A stretch of 60,000 nucleotides of DNA from Membranipora membranacea (lineage: Eukaryota > Bryozoa > Gymnolaemata > Cheilostomatida > Membraniporidae). Of the stretch, positions 1 to 14,207 are shown piece after piece. The stretch lies in the NCBI GenBank assembly GCA_914767715.1, contig OU612066.1:22978283-23038282 (forward strand), in the 5' to 3' direction. Made by a program: the position numbers and the translations under genes. The notes under the pieces were generated by a model. The model did no database searches, had not been told where the DNA came from, and saw nothing but the letters and a program-made list of their open reading frames with translations. The stretch's first letter is position 1. Each line of letters starts with the position of its first letter.

Positions 1-3000
1 AGAATGGCTGATATCAATCCAATGATGATCAGATTATCAGGGACTGCTTTTTCTTCCGCTGGATCTGTAGTCTCTGGTAAGGTGGCCAGTGAGATTGTCA
101 CTTCTGGTACTGAAACTGGGCTCTCCGAACTCAATCCTAACAAACATGAAAATAATGGTCAGTTTTTTAACTATAGGCGGTATTCAATAAGATTTAAAAG
201 ATCCATTCATAAAAATACTAAATGTCGGACCTTTTAACCTCAAAGTCTACATCAAGATCAACTAATTACACTTTTACCATTCTCATTTTCATGAGCGAAT
301 AACTTGGCTTGTTTGGAGTTGCAAACTCTTGAATGCTATCAACCAAAGCTGAAGATGCAATATCTTTATGAAATACTCCATAACTTAATCGGCAGAGTAA
401 AGTTGATTTTAACGTTAAAATAAGTACATACTTTGTTCAGTTGGCTGTGCTGGTGCAGGAATGCACAGGGGAGGTTCCGGGCTCCACAGTTCTTGAGAAC
501 AGGTATAGAGTGATGTTCCTGAATCCCTGGGTACGTAACCCTCACCGCAGTAGTATTCGTAGTGATTTGTATATCCTATTCTCTCAAGCCTCAGTCCTCC
601 GCTTTTGTTAATGTCACACTCTAAACTGACTGTCCAAGTAAAAATTCATGAAGTTGAGAGATTTATGCAAAGCTTTTATACTTACATATAATAAGGCAAA
701 CACATGAACGAGGGCTATATTGGATACTTGAAGGAAACATTTATTTTATGTGAGAAACCATGTTGACTAAATCCCATATTTTCTCTTATATTTCTCTTAT
801 AGAATGAATATGAAAATTAAATGTCATTAAAAAATATTAAGTAGTGTGTAAAAATCTGATTCCAAGATACAATCGAAATATATTTTTTCTTGAAGTTGTA
901 AACTAACCTACCTTTATATTTAATAGCAAGAGCAACACTGCTAGGAGACATCGCATCCTGAGTTTTTAAAGTAAACCGCACTTCATAATCATCAGGCTGT
1001 AGCTGAAATTCCATAGGTGCAGGTAAAGTATTCCGTCCGACACATTTCCAATCAAACGTAGAGGGCGCTGGCGCTGTCTGGATAAGGAAGGAGTCCTCTA
1101 ATATTTCATTTCCTTGGCAGTTGTCAGTGTTGCCAATATTAAACTGAGAATATTCTATGTCAATCGAAAATGCTCTTGAAGGAAAATTGCGAATATTTCC
1201 GGCTCTGATTATATCGTATGGGGCTAAAGGTCCGAGATTGGCTACAGATTGTCCTTCGAAGCTACCAGAAGGAAAAACTGTTAAATATCCTTCTGGTGAG
1301 AGGGTAGTATTGATATCACCTTGTCCATAGCCGAAGGGTGCAAGACGAAATGCAGGGTATACTGAAAAAAAGATAAAATCACCATAACGGTAGAGCACAA
1401 CAAAATGAATAAATTAGCATGCTTTACGTAAAGGTCATAACACATTTTGGAACTTTGCCATGACATTGTCAAGCTGTTGTGACATAATTTCATGTCCCAG
1501 TGACAGTTTTAAAAAAAATCTTTAATAAAAGTTTGAAAACAAACTCCAAAATCAGGTCACAAAAAACAGCCTGGATTGCTTAGTTTGCAAATAAAAATTG
1601 AAACTTGATAATTAATTAGTTCACTAATATTTGCCTTACTTTTTTTGCATAGCGTAATGATAAGTGCTACTACTTATGGTAGTGCTATTTAATTTCAGAA
1701 TACTAATTTTTTCTGTTGCCATTTTTCCTTTCTGAATTGTGCTCAATAATCGGTTTGAAATAATCCACAGATATTTGAAGCCGAAATTTAACAAAATATA
1801 AAAACTCACAGCTGTTGTGAAAATTTGAATGAATTTACCTTTAGTTGCACGAATCATCAAATATCAATTGTTTAAAAATTAAGTCTTTCAATTCGAAGAA
1901 TACAAGTAAACTGGCTTTGACTACAGGTATCGAAGATTTATTTTAAAAATTAGTACACTTCAGGTTTTCTAATCTGAACACCCTTTTTGTTTTCAGTATT
2001 AAATTTTGCAAGTAAGGTGATAGATTACATTTTTTTCCCCCAAATGTGCATATACCTATTAAGGCTATGGATGATGAATTATTGGGAAAATTGAGATCTA
2101 GCAAACTTTTTTAAGCGTTGGACTTACTTTCATATTCGATATAGAATGGAGACGCTTGATTAATATTCCTCATCATCGTTATTTCAATATTATCTTTGGA
2201 GTAAGTTCCCTCGAGGGTATCACATTGAGAAGTAGATAATACGGAATGGGAAGTGTTGAAGGGAACCAGAGTCTGGTCTCTCAATGTATTGATTTTGAAA
2301 TCATTTGTTATACATTCTCCCTTGTAAGGTGAAAGTTTCACCTGGCGGAACTTAATCCAAGTGTTGTTCGATAATCCAGTGATATTAATTATGCATTGTC
2401 TGTGGTTTCTGTGGGGTTGAGGGAAAGAGGGAGAGAATATTTTACCCTTTAAGGGTGGGCCAGAGTTTGGTATTTGTATATCCATGACGCGAGACTTGCA
2501 AAATGTAGCATCACCTATTGCTTCGAGATATTTGATTCCGGCTAAAAAACAAAGACAAAACCATCAATATCATAAATATCAGGATAAAGTTGTTGAACTC
2601 TAAGCATGGATCAGTCAGGGAGCTAATCATTGCATCAGGAGTGTTTGGTTAATTGGTGCATTTATCAATTAATTTGCTTCCTTTTATTGGTTTCCAAGGA
2701 GATGATGAGATCATTCAAACAAAAAATAATTCAGCTAGACCTCACATGGAGAAACCTTTCGTGGTAGTTTTGAAACAGGACACAGAAAAGAAATAGAAAT
2801 GTAATAGCATTTAAGACGCAACTCATACATGAAACCACAACGATTTTATTAGTAACTTATCAGAAGGTAGAAGCACATTTCAGGCCGAAAAACAACAGGG
2901 GCCAAGCTTCTGGGAATACACATAGTTTTGTCAGGCTCAATAAGCTCATTTCATCTTTGGAAAACCGAGTATAGTACACAAAAGGTTTCTCATGTAACCA

Positions 3001-3145
3001 TACTGTTAGCCATGTATGATTGCCAAACGCCGCAAATAAGTATCCCAGGGATCAACAAGAAGACCCTCGATTTGAACTGTTACTGGAACTTACCTGTTGT
3101 TATAGTGATGAAGTATACCATTATAAGTGTAAAGCCCAATCTCAT
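1..3145 (-). CDS. CUB-CUB-Sushi type I transmembrane receptor, 5' part (partial)
   Basis: Five exons on the minus strand join without a stop: 3145-3094, 2541-2128, 1361-912, 629-432 and 136-1 (continues past the window). Every junction is GT-AG and phase 1, the symmetric phase typical of shuffled extracellular modules. Exon 1 starts at MRLGFTLIMVYFITITTG, a clear signal peptide. Exon 2 (138 codons) is a CUB domain with four Cys. Exon 3 (150 codons) is CUB-like but shows only two Cys (in DNCQGN and DWKCVG). Exon 4 (66 codons) is a Sushi/CCP domain with the four Cys and the terminal WSPEPPLC pattern. Exon 5 is a Ser/Thr/Pro/Glu-rich stalk followed by DNLIIIGLISAIL, the start of a membrane segment; the cytoplasmic tail lies outside. 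By family knowledge, such proteins act as cell-surface adhesion, complement-like or co-receptor molecules. Ligand unknown; no specific orthologue recognised. Confidence 0.85.
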
Positions 3146-5645
3146 AATCCCAAAGCATCAAGTCAAACTAAACCTCTCTTACTAGAGAGAGGGTTGTAAA
3201 GAAGAAATAAAACGCAAAATTGTGCTTTCCCTCAAAAGCAGCAACATGTGGACTTTCTCAAGTGCGCTAGCTACAGTGACAAACAGGCAAATGTGAAAAA
3301 ACTTAAAACTTAGTGAAAATTATATGGGCAAAAGTGTTGTAATCATTGTTAATTGGCCTTTGTTAAATTCCATTGTCCTCTGTATAGCGCTACCCCATAG
3401 GAGTACAAGATATTAACAAAGATTTATTACTGTATATAGAAACAGTATATACTAGAAGATTGAGATAATGTTGGTTTGTTACAACAGTGGAATAATCCAT
3501 CGCTGTTGTTGATTGATGAGACGAGGGATTAACAACTATGACTACCGCAGTGCGGTACCTAATCAAGCCCAAATACTCATATCGTACCTGCTATTCACAT
3601 TACCATAAGCCCCTAAATACAAATATTCCTCGAACTTGGTTTGGATATCAATGGCCGTGGATATTTATGTACACATTAATCTATTTACTCTCTCTCCTGG
3701 TGCAATGTCTGTTTGTCTCACCATTTAAAGTTGTTTGCGTTTTTAACGAAATGAGAAGATTAAACCTCTTTTAACTAAAACACATTCCCATAACCATAAG
3801 CTTTTAAATACAAATATTCCCTAAAAGTAATTTGGATATCATGGCCATGGATATATAATGTACAAATAAATCTATTAGCTTTCTCTCTATGTGAATCAGT
3901 CTGTTTGTGTCAATAGATATAATTATAATACTTAGATGGTGTTTATGTATATGTTTGTCTAATCCTTCAATGTTTTTGTACAAATTAGTGAGCTACCTAA
4001 AAAAGCAAGAAGATTAAATCTCTTTTTAACTAAAACGCAAAAAGTATTCGCCATCAGATATTTTTGTAGCCGTTTTTGCTTACTCAGGTAGCTTCAGATG
4101 GTGTAAATTAGCTAAATCAATTACCTTTACTCTTTGCTAAGGGTATGCTTTAATGGCAAAAAAACCGATTAGCTAAACTAAGGTGCTCGATCCACTTAAG
4201 AAAGTAAAAGTGCGTTAATAGTTAAAATCTAGCTAAAACAATGCACGGTGAATACAACGAGGATAAACTGTGTGCCGATAACAAAATGAGGACATCGAGA
4301 AGAAGGCAGATAATAAGATTGGACTGATTAACTACATCCTACATACAAACTAATCGCCCCTTGTTCTTTCCATGTATTGCGGTGGTTTGGATAGGGGATA
4401 GGGACATTTACCCAGTAGAGTTACCTTTAGCGCTTATCCCGCACCCTGAACTGTAAAACAGCCTAACATGAAATGGCTGGAAATATCTGAAGTTTCCAGG
4501 TAAGCCTTGACCAATCTTGGCTTTAAAACACAATTTAATATTACAATACACAATAAAGTCTAATACATAACCTGAAAAGAAAATAGCCAAACAAATTAAT
4601 ATTACAGAAATGTTAGTATCATTGTTTAAATAAACAATTTTAGTACATTGTAATATGCATTCTTTAAACAGCAATTCGGTCTGAACATTTCTAAACCTCA
4701 TAGAGAAAGATAATGATGCATTGTGGGATACTCTTCAATATTATTCCTTTCCTTGCACTAAAGCCATACCCATTGAGACTCAACGTAAATTCAAGGTTAA
4801 TATTTTGGCCAATTTGACATAGGACCAAAGGCCATTACCTTCTAGGATGTAGAATCATTTCAATTTTTTTCAAGTATGCTCAGGGCGTATTGACCCCGAT
4901 TTAAATCACTGTCTTGATAGGGTCTTATCTTAAGTCTTTGTAATCAGAGATCAAATTCATTTTGCAAGTTAATACAACATAAAAAAGATCTACGTTAGCT
5001 GTTTGATGTTTAAGCCCAGCGATTGGTTCCGAATGCAGATGACGGTGATTTTGGATTAAACATAAGGAATTTGACAGGTATTTTGGTTAACCAGCAGAGG
5101 TTTAACCTCGGGTAACCATGGTCTGCCTGTCTTGAACAGGATAACCGCCATGCTTTGCAACCAGAGCAAAATGAGCTGTTGTTATGCAAGGAAACCTGAC
5201 AGATGTTTGAATTAATGTCTAAATCCTCGCAAACAATAGGTCGTTAAGAGAAAACAGTTTTTTGATGAATTTCTTTTCTCATGCTGAACTTATTATGCAG
5301 AGAAAGAAATTGCAAGATGCTTCCAGTCAGCAAGGCTAATTATTTTGCAGCTTAAATTTATTTTTTTAAATAGACAACCCTTAATTATTTTGGATCAGTC
5401 TGCAGAGCTCTGAAATTATAATTGGAAATTTAAATTGTTTTTCTTTCTATTTTTGAAAAAAGAATCCAGACTCGAAATGATGAAAAATGATGCATTGATT
5501 GAGTTAAAAACTTAACATCAATCATGAATGGGCTGGACCACCATATGATACCAGTCTGCAAAAACAAAGGAGTGGTCCTCGTAGCTCGATAAATGTACCC
5601 CAGATCAGCAAAGAATTTTCCGGAATTTAAATAAGCTTGTTTTTG

Positions 5646-5665
5646 GAGGGGAGGGGGGGGGGGGG
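5646..5665. repeat. G-rich homopolymer tract
   Basis: Nearly uninterrupted run of G between two purine stretches, in intergenic DNA. Length is likely polymorphic. Similar C or G runs occur at 18189-18213, about 30317-30327, 40101-40110, 49778-49794 and 49859-49875. Confidence 0.8.
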
Positions 5666-8600
5666 AGAGGGAGATTTTTACTAACAAAAGTGGGAGTTTG
5701 TATAAAGTATAATATGAGGACACATAATCGTTAGCTGGCTATGAAATCCACCATTTTAAGCCTGTGCAAAATTGCGAACCTTTCCTCCTGCAAATACCTT
5801 ACTCCTCAAGGGTTGATAGACAAAGCAGCAGTGGCGAAACTCAAATGTGCCCTAAATTCAACAATACAGTGTGTATACTTGATTTTGTTCTCTATTCCAC
5901 ATTAAAAAGGTCTCTGCCATCCTGATATTTATCCTATTTTCTGGTGCAGGTCTTTTATAAAGCCCTAGTTTTTTGGTGCAATGTTTATGGTGGTGTCACA
6001 CAAAAAACTTTTTAAGAGCCAGACTTCCCATTGTAGCCTTATGCTCATGGTAATTATGTCAATCAAATAAAACTTATGCAAATAGCTTACGTCAGAAACC
6101 AAAACCCAAGCAATATGTTTATGTTTCTAAAAAATTCCAACAGCTGAGAAAGGGAGGATGACCACTATTGTGTTCGATGATGTCATGAAGTCATTCACAT
6201 TGTACCACAGTTGAGAACTAGTGAATGAATAAACAGCATAATTTGGGGATTAGCTTAGTGGACAAGCCGTCCTGTTAGGGGGTATCGCAACAGCCTTCAA
6301 TTAAAACAGCTTTAGCACTCAGGCTATTTGAAGATAAAAATGACTCTGGTATTTGAAAATTGCTGAGTTGGGTTGATGGTTAGTGTTGGTGGTCTTTTTG
6401 CATATTATCATAAGGAAAGAGTTGCATAATCTTGTGCACAAAGGGTCATCAACAGACCGAAAAGTACTTCCCTAAGCAGAGTGGCACCAGAGGGATTATT
6501 GCGCTTTGTCTTTTTTACATCTCATTTGGAAAAAATGATAATATCACAGAAAAAAAGAGCTTTGTGAAGATGCCATCGGAAATTTAATCAAAATGCTGCC
6601 CTTTTGGCCCCCTATTAGGTATGAACAAGTGCAAAATGGCCCACGCCTGATTTCCCAAAGCTTGATATGTGTTCCAACCTGTTCAGTACTCTGCTGTGCA
6701 GATTCTTTTTGTACAAAATTAAATCAAGACGACAAAATAAAATATTTTATTTTATAACCATCTCTTTATTTTATGTCGTTTGCCATTCAATTACTTATAA
6801 ACCTACTTTTGTGTTGCAATGCTGGCTGGCTGCAGGGCAGGGTTCTTTGATCACTGTCGCAGGAGAGCATCTAATTTTCCAGAAAGCAGTTGAATCTATT
6901 TAACTATTGTATGAACTTGAGAACTCAAAACTAATCAAAAAGAATAAAGACTAACAACTTTAAAACAAGTTATTCATTTTAATGACCAAGTGATGCATGA
7001 TAGTGCAACACTATGTTTTCACTACTAACGAAACAATTTTAAGAGGATATTGTGCAGTTTCCTATGAACCTAGTGCAATAGAATATACCAGAAAATGTTT
7101 CGGGTGATTATGTGGGCGCAGAAACTGTGTAAAAAGATTCAATGATCTTGTTCCTTACGTCAGTCTTGACCATCCAATCGCCTTGCAGCTGTTTGCCATA
7201 TTCAAAATCGCTACTAAATAAAAAATTGTTATTATTGACGCACAAAGCAGGTGTAGAAGCGCACCCTTAAGGTACCTTAATTTCTTAGTTTTGTGACAAA
7301 GATAATATACTGGCCATTTGTACCTATAATCTCCCTTAGACGCAAATAGGGTGATGCAAGTAGCGTTTGCAAAAACTCTTGAATTGCTGAAGGACTTAGA
7401 TTAGATTTATCACAGTATCAAGGGGTATGATCTTACTGTTTTAATGCTTGATTCCTTAGATTATTTTTTGTTTGACACATACATCCTGAATGGAAAAGAA
7501 CAGGGCAAACTTGTATACCAAATGGCAAGCTCTGAAACCTGGTCTGAGCTAAAGTACTTTTCACTTCTGTAACAAGGATCATTTAAAGCGATACTGGTTT
7601 ACAGGATAGCTCTGATTAAGCGCTCAGATTCATCGGTATATATTCGTTTACCACTTTCGTTGGCGGTCTATCTATACCACCCCAATAGGAAATGTTTTCT
7701 AAATAGTGCCAAAACCAATTGGCAAAAGGAGAAATAGATTGAAAATAATGCTACATTTGATGGCATTGATGCAGAAATAACCAAACAGCTATGAAAGAAT
7801 TAATAAAATATCTTTGAGTACTGATGGTTACGTTTAGATATCATCTGTGTGTAGAGCGTAATAAATGAATGAGATATATTTCATCTTATTATGTAAACCA
7901 TTAAGTTGGATAGTTGTGGAAAGTTTGATGAGTGGAAGCTGAGAGCAAGTTGTTGCAACTGAGCTATAGCTCAAGCTTCCACTTACTGTAATAACAAATA
8001 TCTAGTAGCAATGATAGCTGTAATGAATAATTGGTGCTTTGAAAAGATAATCCCTTGGCTCTCTCCAGCGGGTTCTTCCTCTGGTCAAGAGATTGGTCAT
8101 AATCATGATAAATACTGATTCCTTACCCAAGTATTTCATGTGTTACGTAATATGGTCAAGTGACCTTCCATACCCAGGGACCAGTGGTCAGTCCTTTGTA
8201 ATCTTCGGCCATTTGACCAAGCGAAAGCTCTTCACTTTTCTTAACAGATTGGAAACAGCTGAACGATCGAGTGAGAAGACAACTTCAACTGGTAAATAGC
8301 AGGAAGGTGCTCTACTAACTAAAGAGCGCCATCAAACCTTATCTGTTGGTGAGATTTCACAACGAGTTGTCAGGCCAGTTGATTCTCACTATTGATATGA
8401 ATTTATGGATCAGTGGTAAAATACAGTGTGGCTATTTGTGGAGATATGCAGTTAGTATGAGGCTTTGGGTCAGGATCTAAATAAAGCTATAAATGTGGCA
8501 GCTTTTACGTTGTGCATTGATTGACTTCCCAGTAACAACTTTCAAAAACACAGGCAAGCTGCATGACAAAAGTTCGCAAGTGTCAGCTATTATAGATTCT

Positions 8601-9956
8601 GAATTTATGGACCAAATCAAAGATGAGAAATGCTGTCCAGCAACCATACAGCCATACGCATGTTTAGGATCAGATATGTTCCCCTCATCTATATAATATG
8701 GGCTATATCAGTGATTTTGACTGATTATTTTAAGCTTGCCATCTTTGGTAAGTGTTGGACACATCAACCATTTTGGGTGGTCACTACTTATTCTGATGGA
8801 TGGTTTTGTTTTAAACTCCGGCTTGGTCATTGATTCTTTAGGAGCAATTGATTGAAGTAATTGTTGATTACTCAATTAAGCTACAAAACATGCATTTTAC
8901 CCATTACAAACAGTTTTGGAATATCTAACAGACAAACTGGAGAAAAAAAGTGATTAATGAATGAAAAATCTGAAGCGTGAGTTTGCTTTTGTTTCATTAA
9001 AACAATATAATTATTCTTTAATCAATTATTTTGACATTTGACAGTGTTAGGCAGGTGGGCATGTCAACCACCCTGTTCGCACAGGATACCCCTGTTCAAA
9101 TTTCTATCATTGTCCTGATACAAACATAAACAAAGTTCAAGAACTTATGTTTCCACATGCTTCCATCTCATTCTGATTCTTCGCCTACCACATTTTGACA
9201 GGGGGATGTAACCTTCATGTGATTCATAGCAGCCAGATTCAACTGCCCAATACAAATATACGAAACAAAAAGTACTTTGGGTTTTTGTTGTTTTTAAGCA
9301 TCCTTGTATTTTTTATTATGTAAATACCAAAATATTTGTACTGTCTAGTTTTTGGTTATCAAGTATCACAAAGGCCAGAAAAAAACCTAGTACCAACAAA
9401 TTTATTTTTCTGGTTCGGCAAAGGTGGAAGTTTTTGCTGGAATACCTGGAAATACAATATTCGGTTTTTATTGGTCACTACCAAGAAATGAAGAGAAAGT
9501 CTTGAGCCATTGTGGCGCTACCTGATATCTGAGAAAACACCACAGTCTGGAGCCTCCAGGAACTTGGAATTGTCTCATCCTAGCCAGGGATTCTATCAAT
9601 GACCTTCTTCTCAAGATCTGTGGGAAGCTGGATTAAAAAGAGACGAGTGTTTGGGGAAGATAAACACCAAAACACTTGAGAGACTAGCCATTCAGCATCA
9701 CACTATACCACACAAACCAAAGACAATTTCATTGCGGCGTAGTTCTGCTATTTGGGCGATGACAAACAATAACAATAAACACTTGAATTGGTGTTAGAGG
9801 AAGAATGGTAAATTTGAAAGTGATGGATTACACCATCAAGAAAGTAGTCCTCTATGGCGAAAACAAAATAACAAGCATGCTCTCTCACTACTACGGAAAT
9901 GCTAGATAGAATATTACAGCTTTTCCTAGAGGGCTGGTAAGTGCCGGTACGAGAAG

Positions 9957-10005
9957 CCACCCTGAGAAGCCACCCTGAGAAACCGCCCTGAAAGGCACCA
10001 GATCC
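9957..10005. repeat. Short tandem repeat, 14-bp unit, about 3 copies
   Basis: The unit CACCCTGAGAAGCC is repeated about three times and then decays (CGCCCTGAAAGG). No coding role is visible. Confidence 0.7.
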
Positions 10006-13000
10006 GCAAGGTTCTTTACCAGACCTGAACCTTTTATAACAGGTTGAAACTTCAAACTATCTATCTATCTATCTTACAATGGTAAAGACGGTGAAAATCT
10101 GCCCACTGGTACGTTGTAATGGCTTGCAGATACTAGATATTCTTATATTTCAAAGTTTTATAGAAAACTGACATGTCACTAGTACCCCGCACTTGGACTT
10201 GCAAAACAGTTTTTGCCTTATGCTCAATCGGTGGCTGAATCTTGCTTTTCATTTGGGATGAAAACACAACATTTGGGAGCTACATGTTGTGCTCCCAACC
10301 CGTGGGTTTGTCTCTCTTTCGGCTCAATATTAACTCGACTATTAATTTCACCCATCGTATACGGTTTCATGACTTTATTAAACTTTGTTAAGTCAACAGT
10401 ACCATTCACCTCATACATGCGAGAACTCTTACTTCCCAGGTATCCTGTGAATTTTAAGAAATAAGTAAAACAGATTAAACAAATTATTCCCACTTTAGGT
10501 ATTTGAATGAGGTAAACCCACTCCCAAATTATTCTATTATGCAGGAATGATTGGGTAATCAGATAATGGTTTTGGCTGAGACACCCACCAAGAAACCAAA
10601 AGACAATGCAAATTTATGTCTCCTCAATTTTTTATTAGCAAATTAATTTGCATGTCTTCTCTCTTATAAACATGGCTCCAGATGTAATTAGCTTGGCCCT
10701 ATTAGAAACCAGCAGCTTTCGATTACTCCTGCCTACCGCATTTTCCTACACAACATTTTTTGTGGTCTTGGCTTACACTTTAAGCTTGAATGTTCAATAT
10801 TCTTTAAAACCATATCATTAAAATTTGGTTACCCATTACATAACAGCTTGATAAAATAGAGAGAGTAATTTATAGGGGATTACACTTGCTGGGCGTAGTG
10901 TGAAACCAAAACCATCTCGGAGAATGACCTCAACAAACATACCCTCTTGAGATGATGGCACGTAGAGTTGTAAACTTTAAAAATTAGTGCTACCTCTAAG
11001 CCACACAAATCTCTGGTCTCTGTGGCTATGCTGGGAAGATTTGTGGTACGCAACGATTATCAGTGACAATTAGTTCCAGATTACAAATAAATCACACGGA
11101 GAGGATTCTAGTCACAAATGGGCTGCGAATTGAAGAGGTTTGTCGTGTTTGAACCTATACCTGCTGCTTCAGAAAAACCTAACTGACCTGGTCGATCATT
11201 CCATAGATTAGCACTTTGATGATGCACCAGGTAGCTTGGTACTGGTATGTGTCCTTTCCCTAGACTCTGGTAAGGAATGCACTTCTGGTAATGTATTTGA
11301 ACTGTATGCACCATGACGATCCTTCTGGTAACTGACTTAATCAAAACCGAGCCCCACAACCACATCTTTTGGACCAGCTTAGGGAAATTTTAAGCGAATG
11401 GAATCAATTCTCTATTCTTCTAGCAAGTGCCAATAAGTACATATTAGTCACAGTTTTATTGTTTTAGTTCAAAGCCATCACTTAAAAGAAGCGCTCGGCG
11501 ACATAGCTATTGACACTTGTCTGACTTTGGTTTGCAAGAGGGGCACCAGTTCTGAGTGAATTAAATTTCATAACAGATGGAATTGATTGGTTTCACCATT
11601 TTTAATTATTATCGTGAAGAATTCAATTATGGCTAATGGGTACCATCTAGAGACCAGATCAGATCCAGATTCAACACCACATGGTGTTAAAATATGGTAG
11701 GAAATGATCAAAGAAGATGAAATTTGAAGTGTTTTGTGATTCAATTTTAATTTAAATCAACAAAATTCGGTACACCACAGGACAGTGCAGTGAGGTGTCG
11801 GTGCCTCGGGATTATTTATCAATGAACTCATGATTTCATCGATTTAACCAAATGACAGATTGTTAACGAATTTTGGCCAAAGCAATTTCCTTAGGAGGCC
11901 GGTTTGCAGGCCCTAGCTGGTCCCTGGCTGGTCCCTGATTGCTGATGGAAGCGATTTTTCATTTTTGTCTGAATAAACTGACCGCAATATACCCGATGAT
12001 AGCACCTCTCAAATGTGTTGGTCAAAAGATAGATCATTTGGATTATTACTAAAAATAGGGTCGCTATGATGGTGGGAGCGGGAGCTATACATATGGTGTA
12101 ATTACATAAACGCATGTAACTACAGGAAGAGAAAAAGACAGGGGGAAGCAATCCAACAGTCAAGGGTAGGGACTTTTGGTCACATGATCTGAGTTTGGTT
12201 CCCGGCATTAGAAGTTTACTCTGATTCAAGACTGACGATCCGTTCATTCTAGCCTGCCTGTTTGGCTCAGGATCATAAAAGCAGGATGTCCACTGGGTGT
12301 TGCATAACCCGTCAGGCAATATAAAATTCCATCTTTGCTTCTCCAAAAAGCTATTGCGAGCAAGAGTATAATGGTCACTACATCACAGACGCTTGAGGAA
12401 ACATGTTGAGGAGGCAGTTTAAATAAGACCTAGTGTGTGGCAAAAACAAATGAAGGAGACTTAGTAACAGGTCTCAAGACATGCCATTAAACTTTAATGG
12501 TAGCTTTTTTTTATTAATTTAAGTAGTGTGTACACCATCAAAGGTATCAAATCGGTTACTGTCACTTGAATTATCGGAAGTAATCTGTGGATCAAGGCGG
12601 GGATGTTTGATACCAGCTGCAGGACCTTTCGCCTAAGCAGGATAAACCTCATTGAAACAAAAGAATTTAATTCCTGCAATCCTCCCATATGAAATCATGC
12701 CGATCCTGTGATAACAAGTGATTTCATTGAAGGCTCCCTGCGCAAATACACTGATTATTATTCAATATTAAATCATAAGAAGGAGCTTATCTTGTCTAAT
12801 TCATTTAAACCCCTAGCATTGACATACATACCTTCGTCACGAATGGCTTCTGATTGGTTTGTGATTGAGCAGACGGCATTCCCACCAAGACAGATTTATT
12901 GACCACATTAACCACTTGGCATTATAGAGGGGGAAATTTCTAAATACTTTCACAAAAGATTCAGGATACAGGAAATCAGGGATCACACAATACAACCCTT

Positions 13001-13133
13001 ACCACGACACTTGAGGCCGCGAGGTACATATAAAAACATCACATCCATCTCAGGTTACATCACAATAGATTAAGGGAAGTACACAACATCACCACGCAAG
13101 TAAACCTGCCAACTGCAGCTGTTTATACTTAAC

Positions 13134-13176
13134 CATATATAAAAAATATCTAGCTGCTCAAGTTTGGACTATATAA
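13134..13176 (+). promoter_or_regulatory. TATA-containing promoter of the small secreted peptide gene
   Basis: Two TATA-like stretches lie here: CATATATAAAAA at 13134-13145 and TATATAA at 13170-13176. The second lies about 30 bp before a possible start near 13203 and 90 bp before a good splice donor (AAAAG|GTAAAG, exon end 13268). This fits a short non-coding first exon followed by an intron to the acceptor TTTCTTGCAG at 13595. A strong TATA box suits an inducible secreted effector, but that is inference. Confidence 0.4.
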
Positions 13177-13670
13177 CCTGCTGTTAGCTTGCATGTACAC
13201 ATTATAAAGTACTTATCGGATACATGAAGACAGCTCTTCTCAGCAGCAACTTTATCGAAGAATAAAAGGTAAAGTTCTAAGACACATTTTGCTTTGTTGC
13301 CACTCTGTTCTTACCCTTTCCATACATGAAGTTGTCTTCTTTCAAAAATTAATGTTAATTGATTGGGCTTTGTTCTCATGTCTCCAGACAAAACAAACAT
13401 TTAAATTTCACTCGCTGGAACATGTGTGCTTATGGCTGTACAGTGTGACAAGCATGTACAAATCCACTTACAGAAGATAACACTTTGAGCGGGAACAATA
13501 TGAATATTTTTTACTGCAACTTACTTGATCGCGTTGCATCATTGGCCTGCATACTCTTAGATATAGTTGATAACGGTATTGCTTTTTTCTTGCAGGGAAT
13601 CCACTGTAGAGTAACACATTAAAATCGTCTAACATACTATAAAACTATTGGAAATATCAACGAAAAGAAA

Positions 13671-13868
13671 ATGAAGCCAGTACACTTTCTTCTCGGACTT
13701 GTTTTACTTAGCTGCATGATTTGCGTGTCGGTACAAACATCGACACGCTGCTTTTACTGGGATACAAAACTCAGATATAAACAGATGAAATGTAGAAACT
13801 ACTGCCATGAGAATTACAACAGAGGATACGCTGTATATGCCGGACGCTGCTTATGTCAGTGTTATTAA
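13671..13868 (+). CDS. Secreted cationic six-cysteine peptide (defensin-like, CS-alpha-beta-like spacing)
   Basis: A 65-aa precursor in a single coding exon. Residues 1 to about 23 are a signal peptide (MKPVHFLLGLVLLSCMICVS). The mature part of about 42 aa has Cys at 27, 41, 45, 60, 62 and 64, i.e. C-X13-C-X3-C-X14-C-X-C-X-C. It has eight Lys/Arg against two acidic residues, so it is strongly basic. The CX3C and CXC pairs resemble the cysteine-stabilised alpha-beta fold of invertebrate defensins, but the fourth to fifth Cys gap of one residue is shorter than usual, so the fold is not certain. An upstream intron is supported by an acceptor at 13594-13595 just before the 5' UTR. An AATAAA lies at 14208. 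Likely role: secreted host-defence or signalling peptide. I recognise no specific family member. Confidence 0.7.
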   Translation: MKPVHFLLGLVLLSCMICVSVQTSTRCFYWDTKLRYKQMKCRNYCHENYNRGYAVYAGRCLCQCY

Positions 13869-14207
13869 ATGCTGGATATAGCCTACCGATGTTGTGTCAC
13901 TTTGCAGCTATATAATTTATTATTATGATAAACTTAATTTATTTTTTCCGATGTTTATTGTGGTCTTTCAAAATTATTGGAATCTATCAGCGTTTTACAA
14001 AGCAGTTCATCTCTTGTGTCATACAATCATAACACCTCATCCAGGCAGGGAGAGTATCCAACCCTCCCTGCCTCACCTTAACCTCAGGCTCATCAATCAG
14101 ATAATTATTTTTCTACAAATTGGCTTTTTTCCAACATTTATAAAAGTGATAAAGGACCTTTTCCTCAGGAATTGAGGGTTAATGCCATGCCATAATTTAT
14201 TTTGAAT

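Larger units (their letters stand above)
3146..13130. other. Intergenic stretch, no supported gene
   Basis: About 10 kb upstream of the CUB receptor. It holds only short open frames (under 155 codons) without signal peptides, recognisable domains or convincing splice context. Visible features are a G-rich run near 5646-5665, a tRNA-A-box-like stretch near 6246-6290, short tandem units near 9957-10005 and a CTAT run near 10056-10076. The part next to 3145 should contain the receptor's promoter and 5' UTR, but I cannot place a TSS. Confidence 0.5.

Noticed and set aside
6246-6300. tRNA-like start (GGGGATTAGCTTAGTGG)
   Set aside because: It resembles an A box, but no proper B box or acceptor-stem partner follows, so neither a tRNA gene nor a SINE can be supported.
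10213-10493. Overlapping 83- and 89-codon frames on opposite strands
   Set aside because: They are mutual shadows without homology signals. Chance frames in AT-rich DNA are expected.
11891-12346. 151-codon minus-strand frame
   Set aside because: No domain, and its composition looks like translated non-coding DNA.
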